A DNA stretch of 64,000 nucleotides from positions 71,460,442-71,524,441 of the forward strand of contig NC_134401.1 in the NCBI RefSeq assembly GCF_050003625.1, written 5' to 3'. The stretch comes from Haematobia irritans (taxonomy: Eukaryota > Arthropoda > Insecta > Diptera > Muscidae). The notes beneath the pieces are model-generated. The model ran no database searches. It was not told where the DNA came from and was given only the letters and a program-made list of their open reading frames with translations. A program made the translations under genes and the position numbers. Below are positions 28,464 through 40,440 of this stretch, piece after piece. Numbering within the stretch: the first letter of the stretch is position 1; each line of letters begins with the position of its first letter.

Positions 28464-28881
28464 GATAGGGTCACGGCCTAAAGGAAAAAAAAGTTGATGC
28501 GGTCACCCCCGCATCAACTTATGAATATAATGAATATAAGTAAATACTTCAAAAGCGAAAGTTTCATATTTTGCTAAGATCTTTATAATGGTTGTAAGAA
28601 ATGGCCATCATAGGGGTATACGAAGCGAAATAAAAAAATTAAAAATCAAATTTGACGTCGGAGTCAAAAATGACCAATGCACGAAATATAGCCCCTGATC
28701 AACCACGAACAACGATATGCGTTTCTTTTTAATCGGACTTCAAATGACGACACAACACAATAAATTGTATTTCGGGGGGTCGTAGGGTGCACGAAAAAAA
28801 AGTTGTGGTGTTCTGAAATTGTCTTCGAATATGCTACAAAACTGGGGGGTGACCGCATCAACTTTTTTTCGCGACCCTATC
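28464..28881. mobile_element. TIR element (418 bp), mariner/Tc1-type TA target
   Basis: Termini GATAGGGTCACGGCC and GCGACCCTATC, followed inside by AAAAAAGTTGATGCGGTCAC and its inverted copy GTGACCGCATCAACTTTTTT. It is flanked by TA (28462-28463 and 28882-28883). The left TA is also the right target duplication of the Tc1 element. A hairpin-forming GATGCGGTCACCCCCGCATC lies in the left end. No transposase was seen. Confidence 0.75.
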
Positions 28882-28883
28882 TA

Positions 28884-29369
28884 CTGTACATGCTTATTTC
28901 TATTCTAACACAATTATATTTAAGTAATTTTGTGGCAAGCAAACAAATGTTTAAAAACTGGAATTAACTATTTGGAACCTTAAACAAAGATATGCTCAAG
29001 GCGAAACATGTTATGCACAGCGCAAACATTTTTTTGTTTGAACAAATTCCGAAAATATTTATGCTTGAAGCAGAATATGTTTGAGAGTATATGCTACGCA
29101 GGGGATGTTTTTTGAGAGTGTACATATATCCCAAACAAATTTTGCAGGAAGCACACATATTTTTAGATACTTCCAAAACAAAGGTTGATTTTTTAAGAGC
29201 CACACGCTTTTTTTTCAAAAAGGAATACATAAAATTCAGAAAAATGCATGAAATCTTTATTGGAATCGATAGTACACGTAAAAAAAAAACAATTCTTTCC
29301 TCCCAAACGAAATTTTAAACAAATACATATCGTGTCCCATTTGTTTTTCGCTACACACAAAAAAATATC
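28884..29369. other. AT-rich stretch, nothing recognised
   Basis: ATATGTTT-like motifs recur. Open frames in both directions (28964-29230 minus, 29091-29318 plus) overlap each other and show no family features. Confidence 0.4.
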
Positions 29370-29545
29370 ACCGATTTTTTTTTTCAATTAAACCCTTAAT
29401 TGAATTTGGAAATGGATTCGATTAACATGTTACTTGATTCAATTAAATATTTAATCAAATCCGAATAATAACCAATTAAAAATGATTGATATTTGTTACG
29501 TTTCCAATTAAAATATTAATTGATTCAATCAATTTTTATCGGACG
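29370..29545. repeat. ATTGA/TCAAT motif array, copy 3
   Basis: TCAATTAAACCCTTAATTGA, TTGATTCAATTAAATATT, CAATTAAAATATTAATTGATTC. Same style as 19215-19530. Confidence 0.6.
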
Positions 29546-29740
29546 ATCCCATCGCCCACTTTCCCGCCCCTTCCGACCGTGTGGGCCTCGTTCCCATGAC
29601 GTAGGGACAGCGTACACACCATGATCCGGACCATGGCGGGGTGGAGGCAGAGGGATTTTACCAGCTACAGAGAAGGACTCATCTGCCGGGTATATTAAAA
29701 CACAAGATCAAATATTAGGTTATTCAATAAAACTAATGTA

Positions 29741-30592
29741 TTAGTTATCCAAATATGCTAAAATTCTAGACTTCATCATATCAATACTAAGGTTAGTGTC
29801 AACTAGATGATAGATTGAATTAAAAATAATGCACATCCTACGAATAGGCTCCACAGAAGCATAATTCGAACGTTGAAAATCAATATAAAGAAACTGGTAA
29901 TTCCTAGATGCCCTAAAAGGAACATTTATCCTAATCCTAGATATCAATTCTGAGAATGGAATATCCCCACTAACTAACCTATACATCATCATGGAGCTCA
30001 ACATCGTCCGTCGGCTCCTAAGAGTAGGCAAATTAATCAGCCTCAATCTAGAAGTGTATGAAGGAAGAATAAAGTCACTGTTCCAATGAAGATGTCTCAA
30101 AGCGAACAACAAGAATTGCTTCTGAACCAATTCTATCCTATCAATGTAAACTTCATACTGAGGATCCCACACGATAGAACCATACTCTAGAATGGGTCTA
30201 ACAAGGGCAGTAAAAAGCCTCTTTGTAACATAAGTGTCCGAAAACTCCTACGCCCAACGCTTTATGAATCCTAGAACCCCATACGCCTTACTCACCATCG
30301 AATCAATATGACCATTAAAATTAAGCCTACGATCCATAACAATGTCAAGATCAAGAAAAGAATCAACCTCTTCCAATAACAAGCCCCGTATACTATACCG
30401 AACATCAATAGGCCTAGACCTACAGAATCGCATAAACTTGCATTTCCACAAGTTCAAATCCATCAAATTTACCCTACTCCAATTACCAAAGCTATCCAAA
30501 TCACCTTGTAATAAATGCACTTGATCAGAATTATCAAACGAGGAGAATAACTTAACGTCATCAGCATACATCAAAATCCTATAGTTAACCAC
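29741..30592 (-). pseudogene. LINE-B reverse transcriptase, palm and C-terminus
   Basis: 30592-30248 reads YRILMYADDVKLFSSFDNSD, with the YADD active site intact, then SFLDLDIVMDRRLNFNGHID and KAYGVLGFIKRWA followed by a stop. 30172-29741 continues EVYIDRIELVQKQFLLFALR, then YTSRLRLINLPTLRSRRTML. Overall this is a Jockey/CR1-like RT C-terminus. The break at 30248 and others make it a pseudogene. Confidence 0.75.
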
Positions 30593-30810
30593 GGACTGAG
30601 GTAAATCGTTTATAAATAACTAAAATAAGACAGGCCCCAAATGACCTGAGGCACACCTGATGGGACATCAAAGCACCTTGAATAGGAATCACCAAAAGAC
30701 ACAATCTGCGTACGACAATCAAGATACGACGAAATCCAAGCCAAAAGTGCACTGGCCAATCCAATCCTATCCTATCCAGCTTATATAACAAGAGCTTATG
30801 ATTCACCCGG

Positions 30811-32016
30811 ACATTTTGGCCAAACAGTCAGCTGCAACAACGGCTGTGCGGTTGCGCGAGCTATCGCTGTGGTCGGAAAAAAGTTACGGTCACAGTTCGG
30901 TCCTCAAAATAATGCCAGATGTGCCTAACGTAGTGGATTACACTTTGGCGAGTCCACTTTTCGACAAAAAGTTTGAGACTCTAATCCCCAACAGTGAGGC
31001 GAGGTGCACACAGACCCAGGGGAATAAAGAATATATAGATTTCTACACTGATGGCTCCAAATTGGATGGGCAAGTGGGGTTCGGAGTATATTCTAATGAT
31101 CTGGAACTTCGAATAGCGAAAAGATTACTTAATCACTGTAGTGTTTTTCAGGCTGAAATATTAGCAATAAGAGAGGTGGCGAATTGGCTGAGAAGTAATG
31201 TTCCAAAAAATGTGGGCATTAATATATACTCATACAGTCAACCTGCAATAAAATCTTTGGACTCTGTGTTCCTCAACTCGAAAACGGCCATCGACTGCCG
31301 CAAATCTCTCAATGAGATGGCTGAGCAGTACAATATTCACTTAATATGGGTGCCTGCCCATAGGAACATACCGGGGAACTGCGAAGCGGATGAGTTGGCA
31401 AGGCTAGGAACTACCTTACATATTCCATGGGAACTAAAATCTGTTGGTATCCTCTGGCCACCTGCAAACTCTTACTGCGTGAGAAGGCTGTTATGATGGC
31501 CACTATTCGATGGGAGAATTGCAAGGTTTGTAACGACACCAAGCCAATATGGCCCCATTTAAACTTAAACCGCACACTAGATATGCTAGTGTTCTCAAGG
31601 CGTCAGATAGCACTCCTGATATCTGCTATAACGGGTCGCTGCCTGATAGGCGAATTTGCAAAAACTATAGGTGCGAAGTAAAATGACTATTGTATGAGCT
31701 GTCATGATGCGGAGGAAAAGGAATCAATTAAACACCTCTTGTGTGAGTGTCCTGCTTTTTGTGTAAAGCGCAAGCAACTTTTAGGAGCATTTAGCTTCAG
31801 ATTACTGGCGGATCTGGAAAACGTTAACTTAAGCAGTCTGCTAATGTTTTTGGAACAATCTGGTTGGTTCAACGAAGAAAAATAATCGAGAAGGTTCAGC
31901 GGTTAAAACTAGAAGTGCCCATATGTAATAGGTACTTTTAGTTAATGTGGTATCACAATGGACTGAATAGTCTAAGTGAGCCTGAATCTTAATCGGGCTG
32001 CCACTTTAACCTAACC
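30811..32016 (+). mobile_element. LINE-A copy 3, 5'-truncated, with 9-bp target duplication
   Basis: Flanked by TTCACCCGG at 30802-30810 and 32017-32025 inside LINE-B. It begins ACATTTTGGCCAAACAGTCA and ends GGGCTGCCACTTTAACCTAACC. 1206 bp covering RNase H, the C-terminal Cys/His cluster and the 3' UTR. Confidence 0.9.
30821..31885 (+). pseudogene. LINE-A RNase H region (copy 3), broken
   Basis: DFYTDGSKLDGQVGFGVY keeps the first Asp, AEILAIREV the Glu, but YSYSQPAI has Tyr where other copies have the second Asp (YSDSQ). A frameshift near 31450 and a stop at 31681 (before NDYCMSCHDAEEKES) interrupt it. The initial few residues of the open frame come from LINE-B. Confidence 0.8.
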
Positions 32017-32037
32017 TTCACCCGGTCAAAAGCCTTA

Positions 32038-33350
32038 CTAAAATCCGTATAAATAACATGAGTCTGATTCAACATATATTCCAACAACAAACTGATTAAT
32101 AACATGAGAAGTAAATTCTACCAAGTTCGTAGTAGTCGATAGGCCCTTACGAGAACCATGCTGGCAGGGATCCAGTATCGAAGAAATGCCATGCGACAAA
32201 ACATCAGTCGCCATCTTTTCAAAAACCTTGGGAATAGCACTCAATTTTGCTATCCCCCTATAATTACCCACATCAAAGGGGCTCCCCGACTTATGAAGTG
32301 GTACGACAAAAGAGCTCCTCCATCTTAGAGGGAAATAACCGAACCTCAATGAACTATTACATAACATCGACAATGGAGCAGAGAGACATTCGGAGCAAAA
32401 CCTCAGAATTATCCCAGGAATCCCATCTGGACCACCACTGGTGGACGCCTCGACCCCACGCAAATACCCAGACACAGACAGACTATCAAATAATGGAATT
32501 GCCACCCTATCAAGCGACCTAATAGAATAGGGATATGAACCATCAGCATCATAAGCACCCTTACTATAAACATATTCAAAATAGCCCGCGAAACAGTCCG
32601 CAATGGACTGGTCCCCATAAAAGTCAACACCATCCCTCCGGATCTTCGAAGGCCTAGTCGAAGACTTACGTTTCATCCTAACAAATTCATAAAAAGACCT
32701 CGGGTTACAATGAATGTCACCTCTAACCTTATCAATGTAACGAACATAACACGCTCTTGATTCCATATTATAAATAGACCTAGCGACAGAGTACCGAGCA
32801 TAATCAAAATCAGATCCCGTCCTCTTATAACGTCTAAAACATCTATTCCTATCATTCCTGAGTCTTGTCAACACAGGAGAATACCATGGCCGATTCCTAG
32901 GGAAATCCACCGTTCGCCTAGGAACAGTCCGCGACACAAAACCGTCCAAAACCTTGTAGAAATTATCAACAGCCATATCGATATCAGACAACCGATCACA
33001 CCTACAAACAGAGCCCCAGTCAACACCCGAAAGAAGCGAATTCAACAAATCGAAATTCGTCTTTTTAAAACATAGTGAAAATACCTCATCCCGAGCAGCA
33101 ACCATTTGAGACTCATGAGCAACAACCAAGAGGCAAAGAGAGAAAGCAGGGTGATACCTATCCTCAGGATAAGAAACAGGATCACATCTGGACAAATCAA
33201 AATTATAAGGATCGCCTACAAAAAACCAAATCAAAAATCTTCCCAAAGAAGTTCAAAACTCCATTTATCTGACCCAAACCAGCATCAAGAAAAAGATCCA
33301 AAAAAGTCGTCACCCATTCCGATCCACCAGAAGTAGTCAGTGGAGTCAAC
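32038..33350 (-). pseudogene. LINE-B endonuclease C-terminus and RT N-terminal half
   Basis: The 402-residue frame 33246-32038 reads from the endonuclease end (FDLSRCDPVSYPEDRYHPAF) through a connector (RTVDFPRNRPWYSPVLTRLR) to RT fingers. The latter are ASTSGGPDGIPGIILRFCSE, then SSFVVPLHKSGSPFDVGNYR and HGSRKGLSTTTNLVEFTSHV. Upstream in another frame (33350-33246) SGGSEWVTTFLDLF extends the endonuclease, so a frameshift lies near 33240. The 3' side is cut by LINE-A. Confidence 0.8.
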
Positions 33351-33479
33351 TTTTACAATACTTATTTTCAACGGGAACGTTTTCACTTTTTTCAGCCTTT
33401 TTTGCACAAAAATTTCTATGAAGTTTGACTTTGAAGTTTCACTACAAAAACACCAGACCACTTGTGACATTTATTTTAA

Positions 33480-34384
33480 CGACAAGTGATGTAGAATTTT
33501 ATATACTGTAACCGTGTGCAAAAAAATTTAACGATACTTAATTTTTGTTTTTTTTAATTAATCCAAGAATCCAGGCTATTCTAACCCAGTGTGTGTCGTC
33601 TCCGGGAAAAAACGAGAAACAAAAACTACCCTCTTTGAAGCAGCCAATTTGTTAATCAATTCGGAAATAATTTTCAATTACAAGCGTGATTGAAAAATTT
33701 TCCGTTCCCAAACGTGTGATTGATTCAATCACCTTTGTGATTGAAATTGAATAATTTTGAGGGATGGAGCGAAAAGAGAACAAGAGAATGGGTATTTATT
33801 CAACAACGTATGATGAAGAGATCAGTCTGTGGAAGTATCTCGTAACGAACAGTTGGGTTTTTGTTTTTCGCGTAAATTGAATAACATGATTAGCGACATT
33901 CGATCTGCTGCGTTCGAAATGTGTGCATAAATATTTTGAACGCAACCACAATTCATAGCAAAGAGTTGAAATTAATAAAGTGTGCAACAATAAATGGTCA
34001 TGTGGTAATGATTTGAAAAACAAAAAAATATATGCAGAACGCATGTTTTTTTTTTTTTTTTTTTTTTTGTGGTATTGTAAAAATGGAAAATGATCTATGC
34101 TTATTGAAGGTAAACAATTGTGAAATGTGAATACCGTTTTCCATTGAAGCCTGTTTACATTAAACAGGCTAAAATGATATATTTTTTATTCATTTCTTTT
34201 AGTGAGCAATTTTATTTCATGAAAATGGTCAATCAATCAACTCCATAATTTCATCATATATACATAAGAATGTGTTTGCAAACAAAAGTTGATTGCCGTA
34301 TTGTCGTTTAAAATTTTTATTTTTTTTCACTCACTGCAAGAGCGGCATGGGTTCGTTGGAAGATTCACCTTCAAGTTGCAAAGT
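33480..34384. other. AT-rich stretch with motif array and poly-T run
   Basis: Contains ATTGA/TCAAT array copy 4 (33655-33757) and a T run at about 34046-34069. No gene recognised; the 33796-34044 minus frame has no family features. Confidence 0.5.
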
Positions 34385-35239
34385 AGGTTAGGTTAAAGTG
34401 GCAGCCCGATTAAGTTTCAGGCTCACTTAGACTATTCAGTCCATTGTCATACAACATTAGTTACATATGGGCACTTCTAGTTTAAACCGCTGAACCTTCT
34501 CGATTATTTCCTTCTGTTGAGCCAACCAGATTGTTCCAAAAACATTAGCAGACTGCTTAAGTTAACGTTTTTCGGGTCGGCCAGTAATCTGAAGCTATAT
34601 GCCCCTAAAATTCGCTTACGCCTTACACAAAAGGACACTCACACAAGAGGTGTTTAATTGATTCCTTTTCCTCCGCATCAGTCATTATACTTCGTACCAA
34701 TAGTTTTTGCAAAATCGCCTAACAGGCAGCGACCCGTTATAGCAGATATCAGGAGATAAATCTGACGTCTTGGGAACACTAGCATATCTAGTGTGCGGTT
34801 TAAGTTTAAATGGGGCCATATTTGCTTTGTGTCGTTACAACCCTTGCAATTCTCCCATCGAACATTTGCCATCATAACATCCTTCTCACGCAGTAAGATC
34901 TTACAGGTAGCCAGAGGGATACCAACAGATTCTAGTACAATGTGATGTATACATTGTAAAGTTGAACGGTACGCACGCGTTTTGTGGTTGCTCTAAGAAT
35001 TCTCATTATTTTGCACGGTTGTACGCACTTGCTTAAACGGAAATTCCAGCAAAATATATTTTAAAGCTTCATAAAGCACAGAAACATCAAGCGAATTGAG
35101 TATTCGATCGGAAAACGCCGCATTTTACATTATTAAATACTAACTTTTGATATTTCATTTACAAATGGACTGGAAAGTAAAACAGATATCTATGTTAACC
35201 GATTGAAACACTTTTCCGAAAAAACACAAAATATAAACA

Positions 35240-35828
35240 AACCAGGAAACAGCTGTTAATAAAAGAAGTGGTAATCCTTAAATTAAAAATCAACGATAAT
35301 GATAGTAATATACGTTGGTTAGAGCAACAAATCTGCAATTCCCAACTAGTATTTAAAGGTATTCCCAACGAGAAGCCAGTTTTTAGCGCAGTACTCAAGA
35401 TTTGTACTGAAAAATTAAAGATAAACCCAAATTTAATATCAGCTAAAACAGTATTTGAGCGAGATGGAAAGCAAACCGCGGTAGCAGATTTTGGAAATGA
35501 GAGTGCAGCCATGGACATTCTGCGAAACACAAAAAATTTGGTCGGTTCAACTATTTCCATCGAAAGGGACTTGAACCCTCGCCCGCAGAAAAATTAAGTG
35601 GCCTTGCTAATGGTGAGGAAGGACATTTTGAGGGACTCCAAGAAATACAAAGTGCTGGTAAGAAATGACCGAATGAAAATAAATGATAAATGGTTTTCGT
35701 GGGACAGTGAAAATCGTCTTGTATGTGGAAAAATGTCTGCTGAGACGGTACTAAAAGATCTATATGGCGAAGATCTATCCAAAACTGATTTCAATGGCAC
35801 TTTCAACAAAATATTTTCAAAAAACTAG
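35240..35828 (+). pseudogene. LINE-C ORF1 (RNA-binding type protein), one stop
   Basis: Frame one (to 35597) reads LKLKINDNDSNIRWLEQQIC, then LVFKGIPNEKPVFSAVLKIC and VADFGNESAAMDILRNTKNL. After one stop at 35595-35597 it continues ILRDSKKYKVLVRNDRMKIN to 35828. The coiled-coil then RRM-like arrangement with IFKGIP is common in LINE ORF1 proteins, which bind their RNA. The ORF1 stop is 8 bases before the ORF2 start. Confidence 0.6.
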
Positions 35829-35836
35829 AAAGAAAT

Positions 35837-36576
35837 ATGACTGAAACCCCAAAACAAAAAATATTATTAAAAATTGTTTCATATAATATAAACGGATTGC
35901 CAAATAAATATCCATACTTTTTTGATTATTTGTGCAACTTTGATGTAATTTTGCTAGTAGAAACTCACTTGGAGGGTGGATTTACAAAACAGGCAGAAAG
36001 ATACTTTCCAGGTTATGAAATTCAATGGGTTAATGCGGATAGAAGTTATCGATTTGGACGGGCGATTGGAGGAGTTATGCTTGGAGTAAAACGAAATATT
36101 ACTACAAAAAGTTTGAGGTATAAAATCAAAAGTATTAATGGATTTATTGGTATTGACATATCTTTAGGGGAATTTAATGCTTTTTTGTCCCACTCTATTT
36201 GAGAAGTGCTAATTGGGCAAAATACTTCGAAAACGGCAAGCAACTCTTGGACATATCTAAGCATGAGTCTGTGGCACTTATAGGAGATCTAAACATAAGA
36301 ATAGGCGAACTCCAACAAGAAATTATGCCATTATTCATGGAAAAGTTCTCATCAGGTTTGGCCAGACGTAGTTCAAAAGATAAAGTTTGTAATGGGAGAG
36401 GACGTACGTTCACTGAATTTTGCAATGAAAACAATATGATTATTTTGAATGGACAAACGAAGGGAGACGAGGAAGGTAATTTTACCTTTATAAGTTCTGC
36501 GGGAAAGTCTGTGAACGATATCTGCTCAATATCTCAATCTCTTTTACAAAGCGTAGAAAATTTCACAGTGGAATAA
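35837..36576 (+). pseudogene. LINE-C ORF2, APE endonuclease domain
   Basis: Starts MTETPKQKILLKIVSYNING (catalytic Asn), then DVILLVETHLEGG (catalytic Glu), GDLNIRIGELQQ (Asp/Asn pair) and, past a frameshift near 36200 and a stop at 36574, WSDHMPIVLTL with the catalytic His. The domain nicks target DNA. Frameshifts disable it. Confidence 0.75.
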
Positions 36577-36594
36577 AAAATTTGGTCAGATCAC

Positions 36595-38351
36595 ATGCCA
36601 ATAGTTCTAACTCTCAAACTCGATTTCTGGAGAAACAATGTAACTAAACTCAAATTACTGCCAAAACTTATGTGGAAAGAATCCGAAAGGAATAATTACC
36701 AATGCAACTTGAATATGAACTTACAAGTGTTGCCAAATGTAAATGAAACCCTCACAGTAAAGCATTTAACGGACGTAATAACCAAATCAGCAAAAAAGGT
36801 ACAAATTATACCAACTTACACTAAAAAAAATAAGTGGTTTAATGATAGATGCCACTGGGCTAGAAAAAAGGTTTTTGCAAGCTTGCACAAATTTAGAAAC
36901 ACAAATAATGAAGCGGATAAATCTGCATACTTAAATGCCCAAAAGGAATACAAATTAATCTGCGAATCGAGCAAACAAATGTATTATGATACAATTACAA
37001 GAAAACTTAATAATATACACAATGGCAAGGAGTTGTGGGCACTGCCGAAAGCAATAGGTAACTAAAGTACCCAAATTAGTCCACAAGTAGATGCAAAGAC
37101 ACTATCGAACTATTTTCGGTCATTGTTGAATCCCGAGCAGAATGCACAGATTATTTTTTTGCGCAACAATGCTAATGACCAATTTTTTGTTGGACACTGA
37201 TATAACAGTAGCAGAAATCAAATCCATTCTATCTTCAGTCAAATTAAACAAAGCCCCAGGTGAAGACAGAATCCCTTACGAGTTTTTCATTAATTCTACG
37301 GATAATTTTCTACAAAAACTTGCCCAGGTATACAACTACGTATATACACACGGAGACATCGATGAAGCATTTATAAGAACCGTGATCTTTCTTATACACA
37401 AGAAGGGTGCATTAAATGAAGTTTCTAATTACAGAGGAATATCATTTATTAACTGCGTTGCAAAAATCTTCATGGGAATCTTGAATGAGAGGCTATTCAA
37501 TTGGGCAGAGGAAGAAAATGTATTATCAGAATACCAGGCTGGCTTCAGAAGACGTTATTCAACAACCGATAATTTATACACACTATCGTCGATTGTCCAC
37601 TTAAAGTTAGCGGAAAAGAAGAAAGTTTATGCATTTTTTGTAGACTTTAAAGCTGCTTTTGATATGGTCTGCAGGAAACTAATGATTTATAAAATGCATC
37701 AACTAGGAATATCATATAAATTTGTGTGAATGATAAACAATATTTATGAAAACACACTTTTTGCAGTATGGACAGGGGAGGAACTGTCGGATTATTTCGA
37801 GACAACGTCAGGTGTTAAGCAAGGGGTGCCTACTTTCGCCTCTGTTGTTTTTCATGTATATGAATGATCTTCATGATGCGCTACGAGGCGGAGTAATAAT
37901 TGAAGACATGAATATACGAGTATTGCTGTACGCCGATGACATTGTGATCATAGCTGAGGAAAGATCGGAACTGCAAAGCATGATTAAAAATCTAGAAAAC
38001 TACTGTAATGATTGGAACCTTACTGTCAACACAAACAAATCAAAGATATTGGTGTTTAGAAAAGGTGGCAAGCTTTCCGAGCATGAGCGATGGACTTATC
38101 GCGGAGAAGAAATTGAAGTAGTATCGGAATATAAATATCTGGGAGTTATTATTACACCACAGATGAAATTCCAGAGTCATATCCGAAATAGGAATATACA
38201 ATCTAAGAGTGCGATTAAAACGACATGGAAAAACTTTTTACAGAAAGACAATATTAACTTGTGTCAAAAAGAGAATCTCTATCAGGCCGTTTGTAGACCC
38301 ATTCAATATTATGCCGCTCAGATATGGGGATATGGATATTTTGAGAGGTAG
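36595..38351 (+). pseudogene. LINE-C ORF2, connector and reverse transcriptase
   Basis: The connector has NKWFNDRCHWARKKVFASLH. RT motifs: KLNKAPGEDRIPYEFFINST, TVIFLIHKKGALNEVSNYRG, SEYQAGFRRRYSTTDNLY, VYAFFVDFKAAFDMVCR (motif A), SKGCLLSPLLFFMYMNDLHD (motif B, frame-shifted) and VLLYADDIVIIAEERSEL (YADD active site). The thumb includes YKYLGVIITPQMKF. Frame breaks at about 37064, 37729 and 37746. Confidence 0.8.
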
Positions 38352-38954
38352 ACAAGCTACAAAGATATTTCATATAGAAAGTTTTACATCTACCAGATAC
38401 TACGCCAAACTACGCTTTAGCGATCGAAACCGGACTTGAGGAGGGACATTTATATACACTTAACCTGCATCTTAATTATATTAAAATAACTCTATTTAAA
38501 TACCACCAGGAAAGTCTTCCTTGTCGAATGACAAAAATCATTATACAGAAGAACCTATTCTGGGCTAAGGATATAAATAATATGCCGAGAGAGAATGATC
38601 AGCAACCAATATCAATGATAACAACACAAAATATCTTTAATAGCATGGTTACAAATCTATTAGAGAACTTAAGGCAAAGATATAAAAATAATTATTTACA
38701 AAAGGCTCTAATGTCCACTACCCGAATATATAAAAAACTTAACCATACAATAGGATCCAAATACTTAAACGGTCAATACAGCTCCAGAGATATAACATGG
38801 ATACTTAAAACTAGATGTGACCTAATAATCTTAAATGGGAACAAACATGATAGAGAAGCGACAGAAAACAACCAAAGTACGTTATGTAATCTACGTGAGT
38901 GCGAAAACCTACAACATTTCATGAGAATTTGTCCAGTATTGGGAGTTTACTGAC
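38352..38954 (+). pseudogene. LINE-C ORF2, C-terminal region
   Basis: YYAKLRFSDRNRT lies in one frame. 38528-38953 then reads NIFNSMVTNLLENLRQRYKN, ITWILKTRCDLIILNGNKHD and a terminal Cys/His motif CNLRECENLQHFMRICPVLG, the C-terminal zinc-binding element usual in such LINEs. Frame change near 38440-38528. Confidence 0.65.
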
Positions 38955-39321
38955 AACATTATTTTGGGAAACCCTATGTTTCTGAAAACGTAGTAGTCGA
39001 GATACTAAATGGGGGAAAAACGGCAGACTGGAAGAATATGATATCTTTCATAAAAACTACGGTTTAGATACTTGATTATCTCAGAATTTAATTTAATTTT
39101 TTGAAACAAAATATAATTGTACCGTTTTATTTTACTCAAAATTTCAGAAAAAAATAATCTACGGATCGGCTGACGACGGAAGTCATAGCCGTATATCTCT
39201 TTGTTTTATTTTATCTTTGGTCAATTTAGTTATTAATTTGAATTCATACTCAATATATTAATAATTATTAAATCATGAAATGTAACTTAATAAACAATAA
39301 AGAGATACTACTACTACTACT

Positions 39322-39962
39322 AAGGTAGTTCCTAGCCTTGCTAACTCATCCGCTTCGCAGTTCCCCGGTATGTTCCTATGGCCAGGCACCCATATTAGGT
39401 GAATATTGTACTGCTTAGCCATCTCGTTGAGAGATTTGCGGCAGTCGATGGCCGTTTTCGAGTTAGGGAACACAGAATCCAAGGATTTTATTGCAGGATG
39501 ACTGTCTGATTATATACTAATGCCAACATTTGTTGGAACATTAACATACTTCTCAGCCAATTCGCCACCTCTCTTATTGCTAATATTTCAGCCTGAAACA
39601 CACTACAGTGATTAGGTAATCTTTTCGCTATTCGAAGTTCCAGGTCTTTAGAATATACTCCGAAACCCACTTGTAGCCATCAGTGTAGAAATCTATATGA
39701 CGTTTATTCCCTGGAGTCTGTGTGTAGGAAAGTGGTTTCGCCAGAGTGTAATCCACTACGTTTGGCACATCTGGCATTAGTTTGAGGACCGAACTGTGAC
39801 CGTAACTTTTTTTTCCGACCACAGCGATAGCTCGCGCAACCGCACAGCCGTTGTTGCAGCTGACTGTTTGGCCAAAATGTCTAAAGGCAATAGATGCAGC
39901 ATGACATTAAGGGAATATGTTCCTGTCTTACTGAATGCGCCTGAGATACACAAGCAAGCCAT
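39322..39962 (-). pseudogene. LINE-A RNase H region (copy 4), broken
   Basis: Pieces in three frames: SYGHSSVLKLMPDVPNVVDY, HIDFYTDGYKW followed by a deletion, RIAKRLPNHCSVFQAEILAI, and NEMAKQYNIHLIWVPGHRNI. The 3' neighbour (WENCKGCNDTKQIWPHLN) is at 34678-34875 beyond LINE-C. Confidence 0.75.
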
Positions 39963-40007
39963 GCGTTGAATTTTATCTAAACTTGTCGGCTGCTGAAGTG
40001 CCGGCCA

Positions 40008-40440
40008 CTACACTACAACGCCATATAGCATTATAGGTCTAACCACTGCCGTGTATAGCCAATGCACAATTTTCGGTTTTAGTCCCCACTTTTTTCCTAT
40101 TGCCTTTTTACACGAGTGAAAAGCTACCGTTGCTTTTCTCGCCCTTTCCTCAATATTAAGCTTAAAGTTCAGCTTCCTGTCCAAAATAACGTCAAGGTAT
40201 TTTGCACACTCACCAAAGGGAATTTCAATACCCCCTAAGGAAATGGGCCTAACCGTGGGAGTTTTGCGATCCTTGCAGTACATGACTAGTTCTGTCTTTG
40301 CAGGATTTACCCCAAGACCATTATCTTTCGTCCATTTCGCAGTCATCCGGAGGGCTCTCTGTACAATATCTTTAACTGTTGATGGGAATTTTCCCCCGAC
40401 TGCTAGCGCCACATCATCTGCGTATGTCACCACATCATCT
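40008..40440 (-). pseudogene. LINE-A reverse transcriptase C-terminus (copy 4)
   Basis: MVTYADDVALAVGGKFPSTV carries the YADD active site. It continues through KWTKDNGLGVNPAKTELVMY, IEIPFGECAKYLDVILDRKL to VVRPIMLYGVVV. The fingers and the rest of the palm are deleted immediately upstream, where endonuclease-side sequence begins. Confidence 0.75.

Larger units (their letters stand above)
29560..33350 (-). mobile_element. LINE-B copy 2, endonuclease remnant to 3' region, split by LINE-A
   Basis: The minus strand carries endonuclease C-terminus (from about 33350), RT fingers and palm, RT C-terminus (to 29741) and a GC-richer 3' segment (29560-29700). It is interrupted at 30811-32016 by LINE-A with a 9-bp duplication. 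It is 5'-truncated. It is related to, but diverged from, the copy at 5005-6316. Confidence 0.75.
34937..39321 (+). mobile_element. LINE-C, nearly complete APE-type LINE with (TAC)n tail
   Basis: About 4.4 kb: 5' UTR from about 34937, ORF1 about 35190-35828, ORF2 35837-38954, and a 3' UTR ending AATAAAGAGA followed by four or five TAC repeats. The tandem triplet tail and APE endonuclease fit the I/R1-like side of the LINEs. It sits inside LINE-A on the opposite strand. Confidence 0.8.

Noticed and set aside
34046..34069. Poly-T run as a retroposon poly-A tail
   Set aside because: No element body or target duplication could be attached to it; treated as a simple repeat.
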